Source of the DNA: Promicromonospora panici
GTDB lineage: Bacteria; Actinomycetota; Actinomycetes; Actinomycetales; Cellulomonadaceae
Direction of reading: 5' to 3'
Length of the DNA stretch: 64,000 nucleotides
Assembly (NCBI RefSeq): GCF_900608595.1
Contig: NZ_UWYY01000017.1
Coordinates: 1-64,000 of the forward strand
Made by a program: the position numbers and the translations under genes. Below, piece by piece: positions 49,250 through 57,876 of the stretch (positions within the stretch are counted from its first letter, which is position 1; each line of letters begins with the position of its first letter). The notes below the pieces were generated by a model. That model had not been told where the DNA came from and searched no databases. It worked only from the letters and a program-made list of their open reading frames with translations.

Positions 49250-50492
49250 GGTCGCCTCCCTCGGCACTGTCGTCACGGTCGCCCCCTTCGGTACGGTCGC
49301 CCTCGTCACGCGTCCCGCCGGTACCCAGGACGACACGGGTGCGCCAGCCTCCGCCGGGCCGGGGCCCGGCCTCGGCCTCACCGCCGTGGGCGGCCGCCCG
49401 CTGCCGGATGCCGACCAGCCCGTGTCCGGGCGGACCAGGCCGGGTCACCGGCCCGCCGTCGTTCGTGATCGTGAGGACGACGGCGCCGCCGCCGTGGTCG
49501 ATCGCCACCGTCGCCCCGGTGGGACCGTGCGCGTGGCGGAGCGTGTTGGTCAGGGACTCCTGCACGATCCGGTAGACGGCCTGCCGGAGAGCGGCGTCGT
49601 CCGGCAGGGCGGGCCCCGTGCGGGTCAGCGTGACGGGCAGCCCCGCCGCCCGGAAGCCTTCGGCCAGCTCCTCCAGGGTCGGGAGGTTGTCCCCGGAGCG
49701 GTGGAGGTTCGCGTCGAGCCCGGCGTCGGCGTCACGCAGCAGTGCCAGGGTGCGGTGCATGTCGCCGAGCGCGTCACGCCCGACCGCGGCGATCTGCTCC
49801 ACGGCCGCCCGCGACCGCTCGGGGTGTTTCTGCGCGGCGCTGGTCGCGCCGTTCGCAAGGGTGACGATGACGGTGAGGGAATGGGCGACGACGTCGTGCA
49901 TCTCAGCCGCGATCCGGGTGCGTTCGGTCAGGGCGGCGTTCTCGATCCGCTGGTTCACGGTCTCGGTCAGCCAGCGCGTGTGGTCCCGCCGGCTCTTGAC
50001 CAGGAACCCGGCGACGAGCGCCAGCAGCGAGACGGGATCCGTCAGCGAGACCTGGTCCGGGCGGATGCCCAGGAGGGACTCGGGGATGGTCGCGAGTACG
50101 GTCACGGCCACCGCCGCGCCGTAGCCGACCAGCGTCCGGGTCATGGTCTCGCGGGAGGCGACGGTGTACAGAGCGAAGGCGAACGAGAGCGTCGGAGTCG
50201 CCAAGCCCGGCTGGGTCAGCTCGCTGAGCGCACACGCGACCGCGATAACGATCAGTACCGTGAGCGGCCGCTGGCGGCGCACCAACAGGGCCCCGACCGC
50301 GACCGCGAGCAGCAGATAACCCCACCAGGCCGTTGCTCCGGCCCCAAGGAGCAGCACGAGCAGGTGCGGCACGCCCGCGGCGAGCACGACGACGACGTCC
50401 ACCACGACCGGGTGCCGGCGCAGCCAGGTTGCCGCGCGCGACGGCGGGCGCCCCAGGTCCGCGGCGTCGACCTGCAGGCTCTCCGTCGTCAT
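49236..50492 (-). CDS. NarL-family sensor histidine kinase
   Basis: A 418-residue kinase from ATG 50492 (GGGGA upstream). Several membrane helices between residues ~25 and 175, HisKA_3 (RTRIAAEMHDVVAHSLTVIV, His phosphorylated), and HATPase (LVGIRQRAAAHGG). The C-terminal tail is a Gly/Asp-rich repeat (EGGDRDDSAEGGDRGDG). No large external domain is visible, so it probably senses within the membrane, as kinases coupled to ABC exporters do. Confidence 0.9.
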   Translation of the reverse strand: MTTESLQVDAADLGRPPSRAATWLRRHPVVVDVVVVLAAGVPHLLVLLLGAGATAWWGYLLLAVAVGALLVRRQRPLTVLIVIAVACALSELTQPGLATPTLSFAFALYTVASRETMTRTLVGYGAAVAVTVLATIPESLLGIRPDQVSLTDPVSLLALVAGFLVKSRRDHTRWLTETVNQRIENAALTERTRIAAEMHDVVAHSLTVIVTLANGATSAAQKHPERSRAAVEQIAAVGRDALGDMHRTLALLRDADAGLDANLHRSGDNLPTLEELAEGFRAAGLPVTLTRTGPALPDDAALRQAVYRIVQESLTNTLRHAHGPTGATVAIDHGGGAVVLTITNDGGPVTRPGPPGHGLVGIRQRAAAHGGEAEAGPRPGGGWRTRVVLGTGGTRDEGDRTEGGDRDDSAEGGDRGDG

Positions 50493-50555
50493 CGTCCCCG
50501 CTCTCCCGGCCGGTGCCGCCTCATGTCCCGGTCCATTCTGCAGCGACGCCGCACG

Positions 50556-50616
50556 TCGGGCGACGCCGCATGTCAGGTGTCGCCGCACGTCAGGCGTCGC
50601 CGGCATCAGGCGTCGC
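50556..50616. repeat. Degenerate 16-17-nt tandem repeat at the end of an ABC permease gene
   Basis: On the minus strand GCGACGCCTGA-like units recur with 16-17-base spacing at about 50616, 50600, 50583 and 50566. The first contains the permease stop codon (GAC GCC TGA). Later copies diverge. Confidence 0.7.
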
Positions 50617-51406
50617 GAGCCCGGAGCGCGACGAGTGCGATGACCAGCGCCACGGCCGCCCACGCGACCAGCACCCCGAACCCCGCCCACGGTTCGAGCT
50701 GCGCGGCGGACGGGAACTCGGAGATGAGCCTGCGCCCCGCGTAGGTCGGGGTGTAGTCGGCAGCCTCCCGGACGCCGGGCATCGACGACAGCAGCAGCGG
50801 GGCCACGACCAGGAGCCCGAGGACGGCGGTGAGCGCGGCGACGACGTGGCGCAGCGCGCTGGCCACGCCCATGGCGAGGACTGCGACGGCCGCGAGGTAC
50901 GCACCCGAGCGGAGCGCGAGCGAGACGGACTCACCGAGCACGGGTTCGTACACGACCTCGGAACCCGTCAGGATCAGCACCGAGAGACCGAGGCTGATCG
51001 CCGCGCCGATCACGCCGATCAGGAACCCGAGTGCGGCGAGCACGAGGGCCTTCGCCGCGAGCCAGGGTGACCGTGTCGGCAGGGCCAGCAGCGACAGCCG
51101 GGCCTGACCCGACGTGTACTCGCCGGTGACCGCGAGCACGGCGAGCACGGCGACGACGACCTGCGCCCACAGCACGCTGTCCACGAACTGCATCGGCTCG
51201 GCGGTGACGGTCCGACCGGCGAACCGGGCGTCGGTGGTCCGGCTGAGCAAGCTGAACGAGAGCAGTACGCCCGTGCCGCTGATGACGAGCAGCGCGACAG
51301 CGGAGAGAACCTGGTTGGATCGCAGCGTCCACAGCTTCACGGCCTCCGACGCGAGCGCGCCGACGAGGACGGGGCGGATCGGGGTGGCGGTGCTTCGGCG
51401 GTTCAT
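50606..51406 (-). CDS. ABC-2-type permease (second)
   Basis: A 266-residue six-helix permease. N-terminal cytoplasmic VGALASEAVKLWTLRSNQVLS and the conserved EYTSGQARLSLLALPTRS segment are typical ABC-2 exporters of the type paired with short ATPases. It is 27 bases after the first permease gene. Confidence 0.88.
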   Translation of the reverse strand: MNRRSTATPIRPVLVGALASEAVKLWTLRSNQVLSAVALLVISGTGVLLSFSLLSRTTDARFAGRTVTAEPMQFVDSVLWAQVVVAVLAVLAVTGEYTSGQARLSLLALPTRSPWLAAKALVLAALGFLIGVIGAAISLGLSVLILTGSEVVYEPVLGESVSLALRSGAYLAAVAVLAMGVASALRHVVAALTAVLGLLVVAPLLLSSMPGVREAADYTPTYAGRRLISEFPSAAQLEPWAGFGVLVAWAAVALVIALVALRARDA

Positions 51407-51433
51407 CGGGTTCCTCCCGGGTGGTCCAGCGGG

Positions 51434-52222
51434 TCAGACATCTCGCACCCGGAGCGTGAGCAGGGCACCGGCGAGCGCTGCGGCCGCCCAGGCGAGCAGG
51501 ACGGCGTAGCCGCCCCACGGCGTGAGCTCGACGGCAGGGTTGTCGGGCGTGAGGAGCAGCGCGCCAGCGGACGTCGGCAGGTAGCCCGCCAGCTCGTGCA
51601 CCTCCGGCACCGGGATCATGACGGCGGCGAACGGCGCGATCCACAGGAAACCGACCGCTGTGAGGATCGAACCCACGAGGTTGCGCACGATCGCACCGAC
51701 GCCGAGCGCGAAGACCGCGATCGTGCCCAGGTACAGTCCGGTTCCGCTGACGAGCCGGATCGCGAGTGCCGGGTCGGCGCCGACGTCGACTCCAGCGGCG
51801 GCTCCCATGGCGAGCGCCCCGGCGGCCGCGGCTGCCCCGGCGACAAAGGTGACGACGCCGACGACCGCGACCTTCCCGGCCAGGACCGGCCACCGGGTCG
51901 GCACTGCCAGGAACGTGACTCTGCTCGTGCCCGCGGCCCACTCCGAGCAGATCGCCACGATGCCGAGGACAGCCGGCAAGAACTGGGCCCACGACACCCC
52001 GGCCAGCAGGTCGACCGGCGCGAGGGCCGTGCCTCCGTCGTCGCTCGCTGCCAGCAGCACTCCGGCGAGCCCGACGATCGTCACGAAGGTGATGGCCACG
52101 GTGATCAGGTTCGACGGGAGAGTGCGGAACTTCGTCCACTCCGCGCGCACGACGCGCGCCACGGACACCGAGCTCGCGCCCGTGGCGGTGGAGGTGGCGG
52201 CGCCCGTGGCTGCGGCGCTCAT
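51434..52222 (-). CDS. ABC-2-type permease (first)
   Basis: A 262-residue permease from ATG 52222, overlapping the ATPase stop by four bases. VVRAEWTKFRTLPSN at the N terminus and EWAAGTSRVTFLAVPTRW in loop 1 align with the second permease, so the two probably form a heterodimer. Confidence 0.88.
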   Translation of the reverse strand: MSAAATGAATSTATGASSVSVARVVRAEWTKFRTLPSNLITVAITFVTIVGLAGVLLAASDDGGTALAPVDLLAGVSWAQFLPAVLGIVAICSEWAAGTSRVTFLAVPTRWPVLAGKVAVVGVVTFVAGAAAAAGALAMGAAAGVDVGADPALAIRLVSGTGLYLGTIAVFALGVGAIVRNLVGSILTAVGFLWIAPFAAVMIPVPEVHELAGYLPTSAGALLLTPDNPAVELTPWGGYAVLLAWAAAALAGALLTLRVRDV

Positions 52223-52962
52223 GACCGGGCTCCGTCCGCGTCGCCCGCGCGGTACTCGACGGCGTCGCGGGTCAGCGCGATGTAGGCCTCTTCGAGGGTC
52301 CGGCCGGCGTCGGACGTCAGCGTCATGAGCGGGGCATCCGCGATCAGCCGGCCTCGCCCGATCACGACCACGTGGTCCACGACCAGCGCCAGCTCGCTCA
52401 GCAGGTGGGACGACAGGAACACCGTGCGCCCCTCGGCGGCGAGCGCGCTCAGCAGCCCGCGGATCCACGTCACGCCCTCCGGATCCAGCCCGTTGACCGG
52501 CTCGTCCAGGATCAGCGTGTGCGGGTCACCCAGCAGCGCGACGGCGATCCCCAGCCGCTGGCCCATCCCTAGGGAGAACTTGCCCGCCTTGACGCGGGCC
52601 GCGCTCTCGAGACCGGTCAGCCCGATCACCTCGTCGACCCGCTTCGCCGGGAACCCGTGCGTGGCCGCGACCGTGCGCAGGTGGTCGACGGCGCGGCGCG
52701 ACCGGTGCGCGGCCCGCGCGTCCAGCAGTGTCCCGACCTCCCGCAGCGGGGCGCGGAGCCGTGCATACGGTGCGCCGTCGATCAGCGCCGCGCCCGTGGT
52801 GGGACGGTCGAGCCCGACGATCGACCGCATCGTCGTGGACTTGCCCGCCCCGTTGGGTCCGAGGAACCCGGTCACCCTCCCCGGTTGCACCTCGAACGAC
52901 AGATCGCGCACCGCCCACGTGCGCCCGTACCGCTTGCTCAGTGACTGCACTTGAATACCCAT
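52219..52962 (-). CDS. ABC transporter ATP-binding protein
   Basis: A 247-residue ATPase from ATG 52962 (GGAGG upstream). Walker A GPNGAGKST, signature SLGMGQRLGIA, Walker B LILDEPVNGLDPEG and H-loop SSHLLSEL are intact. It belongs to the drug/lantibiotic-type exporter group. Operon order: ATPase-permease-permease-kinase-regulator, suggesting self-regulated efflux of an envelope-active compound. Confidence 0.94.
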   Translation of the reverse strand: MGIQVQSLSKRYGRTWAVRDLSFEVQPGRVTGFLGPNGAGKSTTMRSIVGLDRPTTGAALIDGAPYARLRAPLREVGTLLDARAAHRSRRAVDHLRTVAATHGFPAKRVDEVIGLTGLESAARVKAGKFSLGMGQRLGIAVALLGDPHTLILDEPVNGLDPEGVTWIRGLLSALAAEGRTVFLSSHLLSELALVVDHVVVIGRGRLIADAPLMTLTSDAGRTLEEAYIALTRDAVEYRAGDADGARS

Positions 52963-53051
52963 CAACGACCTCCGGTCTGCGAACGACTCAACGTCGACGC
53001 TACGAAGCCGCGGGTGCCCACCGATGCCACCCCAGGGTTGAACTTCCCTGT

Positions 53052-53112
53052 GTTGTGGGCGTGATCGTTGCGCCCAAAACGGGCGCGTAGACGCAACGAT
53101 CACGCCCACAAC
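53052..53112. repeat. Dispersed inverted-repeat element, copy 1
   Basis: Perfect 21-bp arms (53052-53072, 53092-53112) around a loop with a nested hairpin GCCC-AAAAC-GGGC (53072-53084). Located between the ABC ATPase start and the C39-like gene stop. Shares consensus GATCGTTGCGCCYAAAACRGGC with two more copies. Confidence 0.9.
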
Positions 53113-53119
53113 GACGTTG

Positions 53120-54466
53120 TCACCAGTTAGGGGTGAGGCCTCGGATGTTGCGGGGGAGCTCGACGTCCTCCGGGTGGTAGACGTACGTCAGGCCGTCGGT
53201 CGACGTCTGCCACACGCGCTCGAAGTTCTCCCGCGTGTAGATGACCCGCACGGCCTCGTTGCTCGCCTTGTTCGGGTCGTTGAGGATCGGGTCGCCCTCG
53301 GCGGTGAACCCGACCAGCACGAGGATGTGCCCGTTGGTGCCGTACCCGGCCTCGGGCATCTCCTCCTCCTCGAAGTTGATCGAGACGATGAGCGGGATGC
53401 CCGCCTTGATGAACCTCTCGGCCTCCGCGAGCGAGCGCAGCCGGGTCACGAAGGACTCCAGCCCGAACGTGTTCGCGTAGGCCGCGTTGAACGGCCAGTT
53501 GCCCGCGCCCTCGTACGCGTAGTCCCACGTGTGCATGGCGGCGTAGTCGACCTGCGGGTCGCCGTTCGGCGCCACGATGCCCTCCAGCTCCTCGGCCGGC
53601 ACCTCCCGCCCGTAGGAGTAGAGCACCATCGTGGACGACGTCGGCGAGCACCACACCTGGCCGCCGCCCCCGAACTCGGGGTACTCACCGCGGTGGATGT
53701 TCTGGCTGAACCGCGGGACGTCGAGCACCACCTCGCGCCCGAGCGTGAAGTCGCTGGTGCCCGTGTAGTGCGTGTCGGGCAGGTACTCGTTGGTCATGGT
53801 GCTCACGTAGTCCAGCCGCGGGGAGACCCGCGTGCCCTCCGGCCGGTACAGCGTGGCCCGGGTCTGGAACGCGTCCGGCTCGTGCCCCGACTTCGCGACG
53901 TAGGTGTCGGTGAACAGGTACGCGTCCTGGTCGGTCTGGCCGTTGACGGACGTGCGGTGGATGTCGCCGACGCTGCCGTCCTCCGGCGCGAAATCGGTGC
54001 CCGAGGCCCAGCGGCCCATGACGAACCACTTGGTCCACGTCCCGTCGGCCTTGCGGCCGCGGAACTCGATCTCGACCCACGTGCCCGTGGGGGTGTCCGC
54101 GTTCCACGAGCTCACGGACTCGTCTATCGGGTATCCGGTCTCGACCACGGGCGACGTCCACCGGCCCGTCTCGTAGGCGACGGGCGCGCCGTCACCGAAC
54201 GGGTCGGTGTACTCGACGGTCTCGCCCGCGCCGCGCAGCACGAGCCCGTCCTTGACGCTCGGCCGCAGGTTCGACGTCCTGCCCGCCAGGAGCTCGCGGT
54301 TACCGTCCCAGGCGGTCAGGGTGATCTGGTTGTCCGACGCCGCCGGGCCCGGCTCGGGCGCACCCGCCGCCGGTGCGGCACTCGCCACGATCCCTGCTTG
54401 CACCACGAGCGCTCCCGTCGCCGCCAGTGCGAACGCCCTCGTCCGCAGCTCTCTTCGAATCGACAT
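53120..54466 (-). CDS. Secreted protein with C39-like peptidase domain
   Basis: A 448-residue exported protein from ATG 54466 (GGAGG upstream). Signal peptide ends near ASAAPAAGA; residues ~45-225 are a beta-rich domain (WVEIEFRGRKADGTWTKWF); residues ~235-420 are a C39-like papain-fold with Cys in GQVWCSPTS, His in GTNGHILVLVG and an LNDP Asp. It could be a protease or amidase acting on the envelope; substrate unknown. Flanked on both sides by related inverted repeats. Confidence 0.88.
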   Translation of the reverse strand: MSIRRELRTRAFALAATGALVVQAGIVASAAPAAGAPEPGPAASDNQITLTAWDGNRELLAGRTSNLRPSVKDGLVLRGAGETVEYTDPFGDGAPVAYETGRWTSPVVETGYPIDESVSSWNADTPTGTWVEIEFRGRKADGTWTKWFVMGRWASGTDFAPEDGSVGDIHRTSVNGQTDQDAYLFTDTYVAKSGHEPDAFQTRATLYRPEGTRVSPRLDYVSTMTNEYLPDTHYTGTSDFTLGREVVLDVPRFSQNIHRGEYPEFGGGGQVWCSPTSSTMVLYSYGREVPAEELEGIVAPNGDPQVDYAAMHTWDYAYEGAGNWPFNAAYANTFGLESFVTRLRSLAEAERFIKAGIPLIVSINFEEEEMPEAGYGTNGHILVLVGFTAEGDPILNDPNKASNEAVRVIYTRENFERVWQTSTDGLTYVYHPEDVELPRNIRGLTPNW

Positions 54467-54532
54467 GCCCACCTCCATGTCCGAAGCCCACTTCCGGTTG
54501 GAGCGAGCCGTGGCCCTCTCTCTACCAGAGCC

Positions 54533-54597
54533 TTGTTGTGGGCGCGATCATTGCGCCTAAAACAGGCAATTCTTCGCAACGATCCCGCTCACAACAA
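54533..54597. repeat. Dispersed inverted-repeat element, copy 2
   Basis: Arms 54533-54555 and 54575-54597 pair at 20 of 23 positions. The nested hairpin is GCCT-AAAAC-AGGC (54555-54567), a T-A pair where copy 1 has C-G. It lies between divergent genes and just upstream of the TPP riboswitch. Confidence 0.88.
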
Positions 54598-54660
54598 AGC
54601 CTCGGCTCGTTGTGGTGCGGCCGAGGACTCTAGCGGGCAGAAGTGCTAACGTCTGTCGCG

Positions 54661-54750
54661 ATCCCACGGGTGCCTCACGCAGGGGCTGAGATCGGGCTGG
54701 ACGGCCCGGGACCGTTGAACCTGTCCGGTTAACACCGGCGTAGGAAGCAG
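54661..54750 (+). promoter_or_regulatory. TPP (THI-box) riboswitch
   Basis: The conserved CTGAGAT block lies at 54686-54692 and ACCTGTCCGGTTAACACCGG with GTAGGAAG at 54719-54747, immediately before thiC. Thiamine pyrophosphate binding is expected to block thiC translation, since the ribosome site (AGGAG at 54749-54753) abuts the aptamer. Confidence 0.97.
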
Positions 54751-54757
54751 GAGTCTG

Positions 54758-56563
54758 ATGATGGAGAACACCCAGTCCCGCACGCTCGCGTACGAGTACG
54801 ACACGGCGCAGGACACGGCGCACGACGCCGGGCACAGCACACCGCACGACGACGGCGGCCTGCGCGTGCCGGTCACCGAGATCACGCTGGCGCCGTCGCC
54901 TGACGGCACCCCGAACGAGCCGGTGCGGGTCTACCGCACCCAGGGGCCCGGCTCCGACCCGGTCCGCGGCCTCGCGCCGGCCCGCGAACCCTGGGTCGTC
55001 GCCCGGGGAGACACCGAGGAGTACGACGGCCGCCGTCGGGCCCTCGCCGACGACGGCCGCGGCGCACTGCGCCGCGGTGCCGCGACCCAGGAGTGGCAGG
55101 GCGAACGACGTCGGCCGCGCCGGGCGGCTCCCGGCCGGACGGTCACCCAGATGCACTACGCACGCCAGGGCATCATCACGCCGGAGATGCGGTTCGTCGC
55201 CGTGCGCGAGAACTGCGACGTCGAGCTGGTGCGCAGCGAGGTCGCCGCCGGCCGGGCAATCATCCCGAACAACGTGAACCACCCCGAGTCGGAGCCGATG
55301 ATCATCGGCAAGGCGTTCCTCGTGAAGATCAACGCGAACATCGGCAACTCGGCGGTCCACAGCTCGATCGCGGAGGAGGTGGAGAAGCTCGAGTGGGCCA
55401 CGAAGTGGGGCGCCGACACCGTCATGGACCTGTCCACCGGGGACGACATCCACACAACCCGCGAGTGGCTCCTGCGGAACTCGCCGGTGCCCATCGGCAC
55501 CGTGCCGATCTACCAGGCGCTGGAGAAGGTGAACGGCGACGCCAGCGCGCTGACCTGGGAGGTCTACCGCGACACCGTGATCGAGCAGTGCGAGCAGGGC
55601 GTCGACTACATGACCGTGCACGCCGGCGTGCTGCTGCGGTACGTGCCGCTCACCGCCGACCGGGTCACCGGCATCGTCTCGCGCGGCGGGTCGATCCTCG
55701 CCGGCTGGTGCCTGGCGCACCACCAGGAGAACTTCCTCTACACGCACTTCGACGAGCTCTGCGAGATCTTCGCGGCCTACGACGTCGCCTTCTCCCTGGG
55801 CGACGGCCTGCGCCCCGGATCCCTCGCCGACGCCAACGACGCCGCACAGTTCGCGGAGCTCGACACCCTCGCGGAGCTGACCAAGCGCGCCTGGGAGCAC
55901 GACGTCCAGGTGATGGTCGAGGGGCCGGGGCACATCCCGTTCCACCTGGTCCGCGAGAACGTGGAGCGGCAGCAGGAGCTGTGCGACGGCGCCCCGTTCT
56001 ACACGCTCGGCCCGCTCGTGACCGACATCGCACCCGGGTACGACCACATCACCTCCGCCATCGGCGCGACCGAGATCGCCCGGTACGGCACCGCGATGCT
56101 CTGCTATGTCACGCCCAAGGAGCACCTCGGCCTGCCGGACCGCGACGACGTGCGCACCGGCGTCGTCACCTACAAGATCGCCGCGCACGCGGCCGACGTC
56201 GCCAAGGGCCACCCCGGCGCCCGCGACCGCGACGACGCGCTGTCCAAGGCCCGCTTCGAGTTCCGCTGGCGGGACCAGTTCAACCTGTCGCTCGACCCGG
56301 AGCTCGCCGAGGCGTACCACGACGAGACGCTCCCGGCGGAGGCCGCGAAGACCGCGCACTTCTGCTCGATGTGCGGGCCCAAGTTCTGCTCGATGCGCAT
56401 CTCGCAGGACATCCGCGACGAGTTCGGCGGGGCGCGCGACCAGGCGGCGCTCGCGGGCGTAGCCCCGGAGGGCCTGGTCGCGGAAGGCATGGCCCAGAAG
56501 TCCGCGGAGTTCCGCGCCGCGGGCGGCGAGGTCTACCTCCCGCACCCGCAGGTACGCGCCTGA
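54758..56563 (+). CDS. thiC: Phosphomethylpyrimidine synthase ThiC
   Basis: A 601-residue radical-SAM enzyme that makes the thiamine pyrimidine (HMP-P) from aminoimidazole ribotide. It starts at ATG 54758 or 54761. NSAVHSSIAEEVEKL, the catalytic-core TVHAGV and EGPGHIP motifs are present, and the C-terminal iron-sulfur cysteines are C536, C539 and C544 (CSMCGPKFC). Controlled by the upstream TPP riboswitch. Other thi genes are not in the window. Confidence 0.98.
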   Translation: MMENTQSRTLAYEYDTAQDTAHDAGHSTPHDDGGLRVPVTEITLAPSPDGTPNEPVRVYRTQGPGSDPVRGLAPAREPWVVARGDTEEYDGRRRALADDGRGALRRGAATQEWQGERRRPRRAAPGRTVTQMHYARQGIITPEMRFVAVRENCDVELVRSEVAAGRAIIPNNVNHPESEPMIIGKAFLVKINANIGNSAVHSSIAEEVEKLEWATKWGADTVMDLSTGDDIHTTREWLLRNSPVPIGTVPIYQALEKVNGDASALTWEVYRDTVIEQCEQGVDYMTVHAGVLLRYVPLTADRVTGIVSRGGSILAGWCLAHHQENFLYTHFDELCEIFAAYDVAFSLGDGLRPGSLADANDAAQFAELDTLAELTKRAWEHDVQVMVEGPGHIPFHLVRENVERQQELCDGAPFYTLGPLVTDIAPGYDHITSAIGATEIARYGTAMLCYVTPKEHLGLPDRDDVRTGVVTYKIAAHAADVAKGHPGARDRDDALSKARFEFRWRDQFNLSLDPELAEAYHDETLPAEAAKTAHFCSMCGPKFCSMRISQDIRDEFGGARDQAALAGVAPEGLVAEGMAQKSAEFRAAGGEVYLPHPQVRA

Positions 56564-56568
56564 CCCAT

Positions 56569-56637
56569 CTTGGTTGTGAGCGCGATCGTTGCGCCTAAAA
56601 CGGGCAGGTAGTGGCAACGATCGCGCTCACAACCAAG
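56569..56637. repeat. Dispersed inverted-repeat element, copy 3
   Basis: Perfect 24-bp arms (56569-56592, 56614-56637); nested hairpin GCCT-AAAAC-GGGC (56593-56605). Two arm positions differ from copy 1 with matching changes on both sides. It lies between the convergent thiC and LacI stops and can terminate both. Confidence 0.92.
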
Positions 56638-56642
56638 GTCCC

Positions 56643-57764
56643 TTAGCTCAGGTCCGGGACCGGGCCCGTCGTCGTGCCCTCGACCAGGTTCACGGGGAGC
56701 ACCACCGATTCCGGCTGCTCGCCGGCGAGCAGCGCGACGACGGCCAGGCCGAGCGCCCGGCCCTTCTCGACGAGCGGCTGGTGCACGCTGGTGAGGACGT
56801 CGGGGGACAGCCAGGGCAGGTCGAGCCCGTCGAACCCGGCCACCGACACGTCCTCGGGCACCCGCAGGCCGAGCTCGCGGGCGGCGATCACGGCGCCCGC
56901 GGCGAGCAGGTCGGAGTGAGCGATGATCGCCGTCGGGCGGTCCCGGGCGGGCGCCCACTCGGACAGGATCTCGGTGGCGGCGTCGCGCCCGTGCTCCACG
57001 AGCGAGGCGGGCGTCTCCCACGACATGACGGGCTCGATGACGTCCCGGACGCCGGCCAGCCGGTTCCGCGTGGGCGTGCGCTCCGCGGTGGTGAGCCGTT
57101 CGGCGTCGACCAGTCCGGACCGCTCGTCCCGCCCGAACGGCAGCGTGATCTCCGCGATCCGCGTGTGACCGAGCTCGACCAGGTGGCGCACGGCCTCGGC
57201 GGCGCCTCGGCGGTCGTCGACGCTCACCACCGGTACGTCGGGCACGTCGTGTCCCTCGCCGATCACCACGGGCACGCCGCGGCGCTGCAGGGCGGCGAGG
57301 TTCGGGTCGTCCTTCAGGGTGCCCCACACGAGTACCGCGACGTCCATCGCGGCGGCCTCGACCAGCGGGTCGACGGCGGGTGGCAGCCCTGCCTCGGCCG
57401 CGAGCCCCATGGACTGCGCGGTGGCGCCCTGGGGCATACCGGGCACGAGCAGCACGCCCAGCCCTTGCTCGCCGATCGCGGAGACCAGGCCGTGCAGCAC
57501 CTGGGTGGAGACGGGGTCCCGGAACGACCGGCCCAGCTGGTCACCGATCACCACGCCTACGATCCCGGAGCGCCCCGACCGGAGCTGCCGCCCCAGGGGG
57601 TTGGGCCCGGAGTAGTCGAGCTCGCGCGCGGCGGCCAGGACCTTCTCCCGGGTCTCGGGGGTGATCGGTCCCGCACCGGAGAAAGCGAGCGACGCGGTGG
57701 AGACCGAGACGCCTGCCAGCTCGGCGACCCTCGCGAGGGTCGGTCGTACGGTCTGGCGGCTCAT
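56643..57764 (-). CDS. LacI-family regulator
   Basis: A 373-residue repressor from ATG 57764 (AAGGAA upstream). HTH TLARVAELAGVSVSTASLAFSG and hinge LGRQLRSG are followed by the periplasmic-binding-like sensor with FDGLDLPWLSPDVLTSV. Most LacI proteins bind sugars. The divergent MFS transporter is the likely target. Confidence 0.92.
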   Translation of the reverse strand: MSRQTVRPTLARVAELAGVSVSTASLAFSGAGPITPETREKVLAAARELDYSGPNPLGRQLRSGRSGIVGVVIGDQLGRSFRDPVSTQVLHGLVSAIGEQGLGVLLVPGMPQGATAQSMGLAAEAGLPPAVDPLVEAAAMDVAVLVWGTLKDDPNLAALQRRGVPVVIGEGHDVPDVPVVSVDDRRGAAEAVRHLVELGHTRIAEITLPFGRDERSGLVDAERLTTAERTPTRNRLAGVRDVIEPVMSWETPASLVEHGRDAATEILSEWAPARDRPTAIIAHSDLLAAGAVIAARELGLRVPEDVSVAGFDGLDLPWLSPDVLTSVHQPLVEKGRALGLAVVALLAGEQPESVVLPVNLVEGTTTGPVPDLS

Positions 57765-57876
57765 CGCGGGTTCCTTCTCTCGCCTCGGGCACCAGTGGTG
57801 CGGGACCCAGGAATCTGCTGGGCTGATCCCAGATTGTGGCTTACGGTCGGGAGATTCAATCGCACCAAGGAGTTTC

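Noticed and set aside
57800..57860. LacI operator between the LacI gene and the MFS gene
   Set aside because: I could not find a convincing LacI-type palindrome; short matches such as GATTCAATC are too weak.
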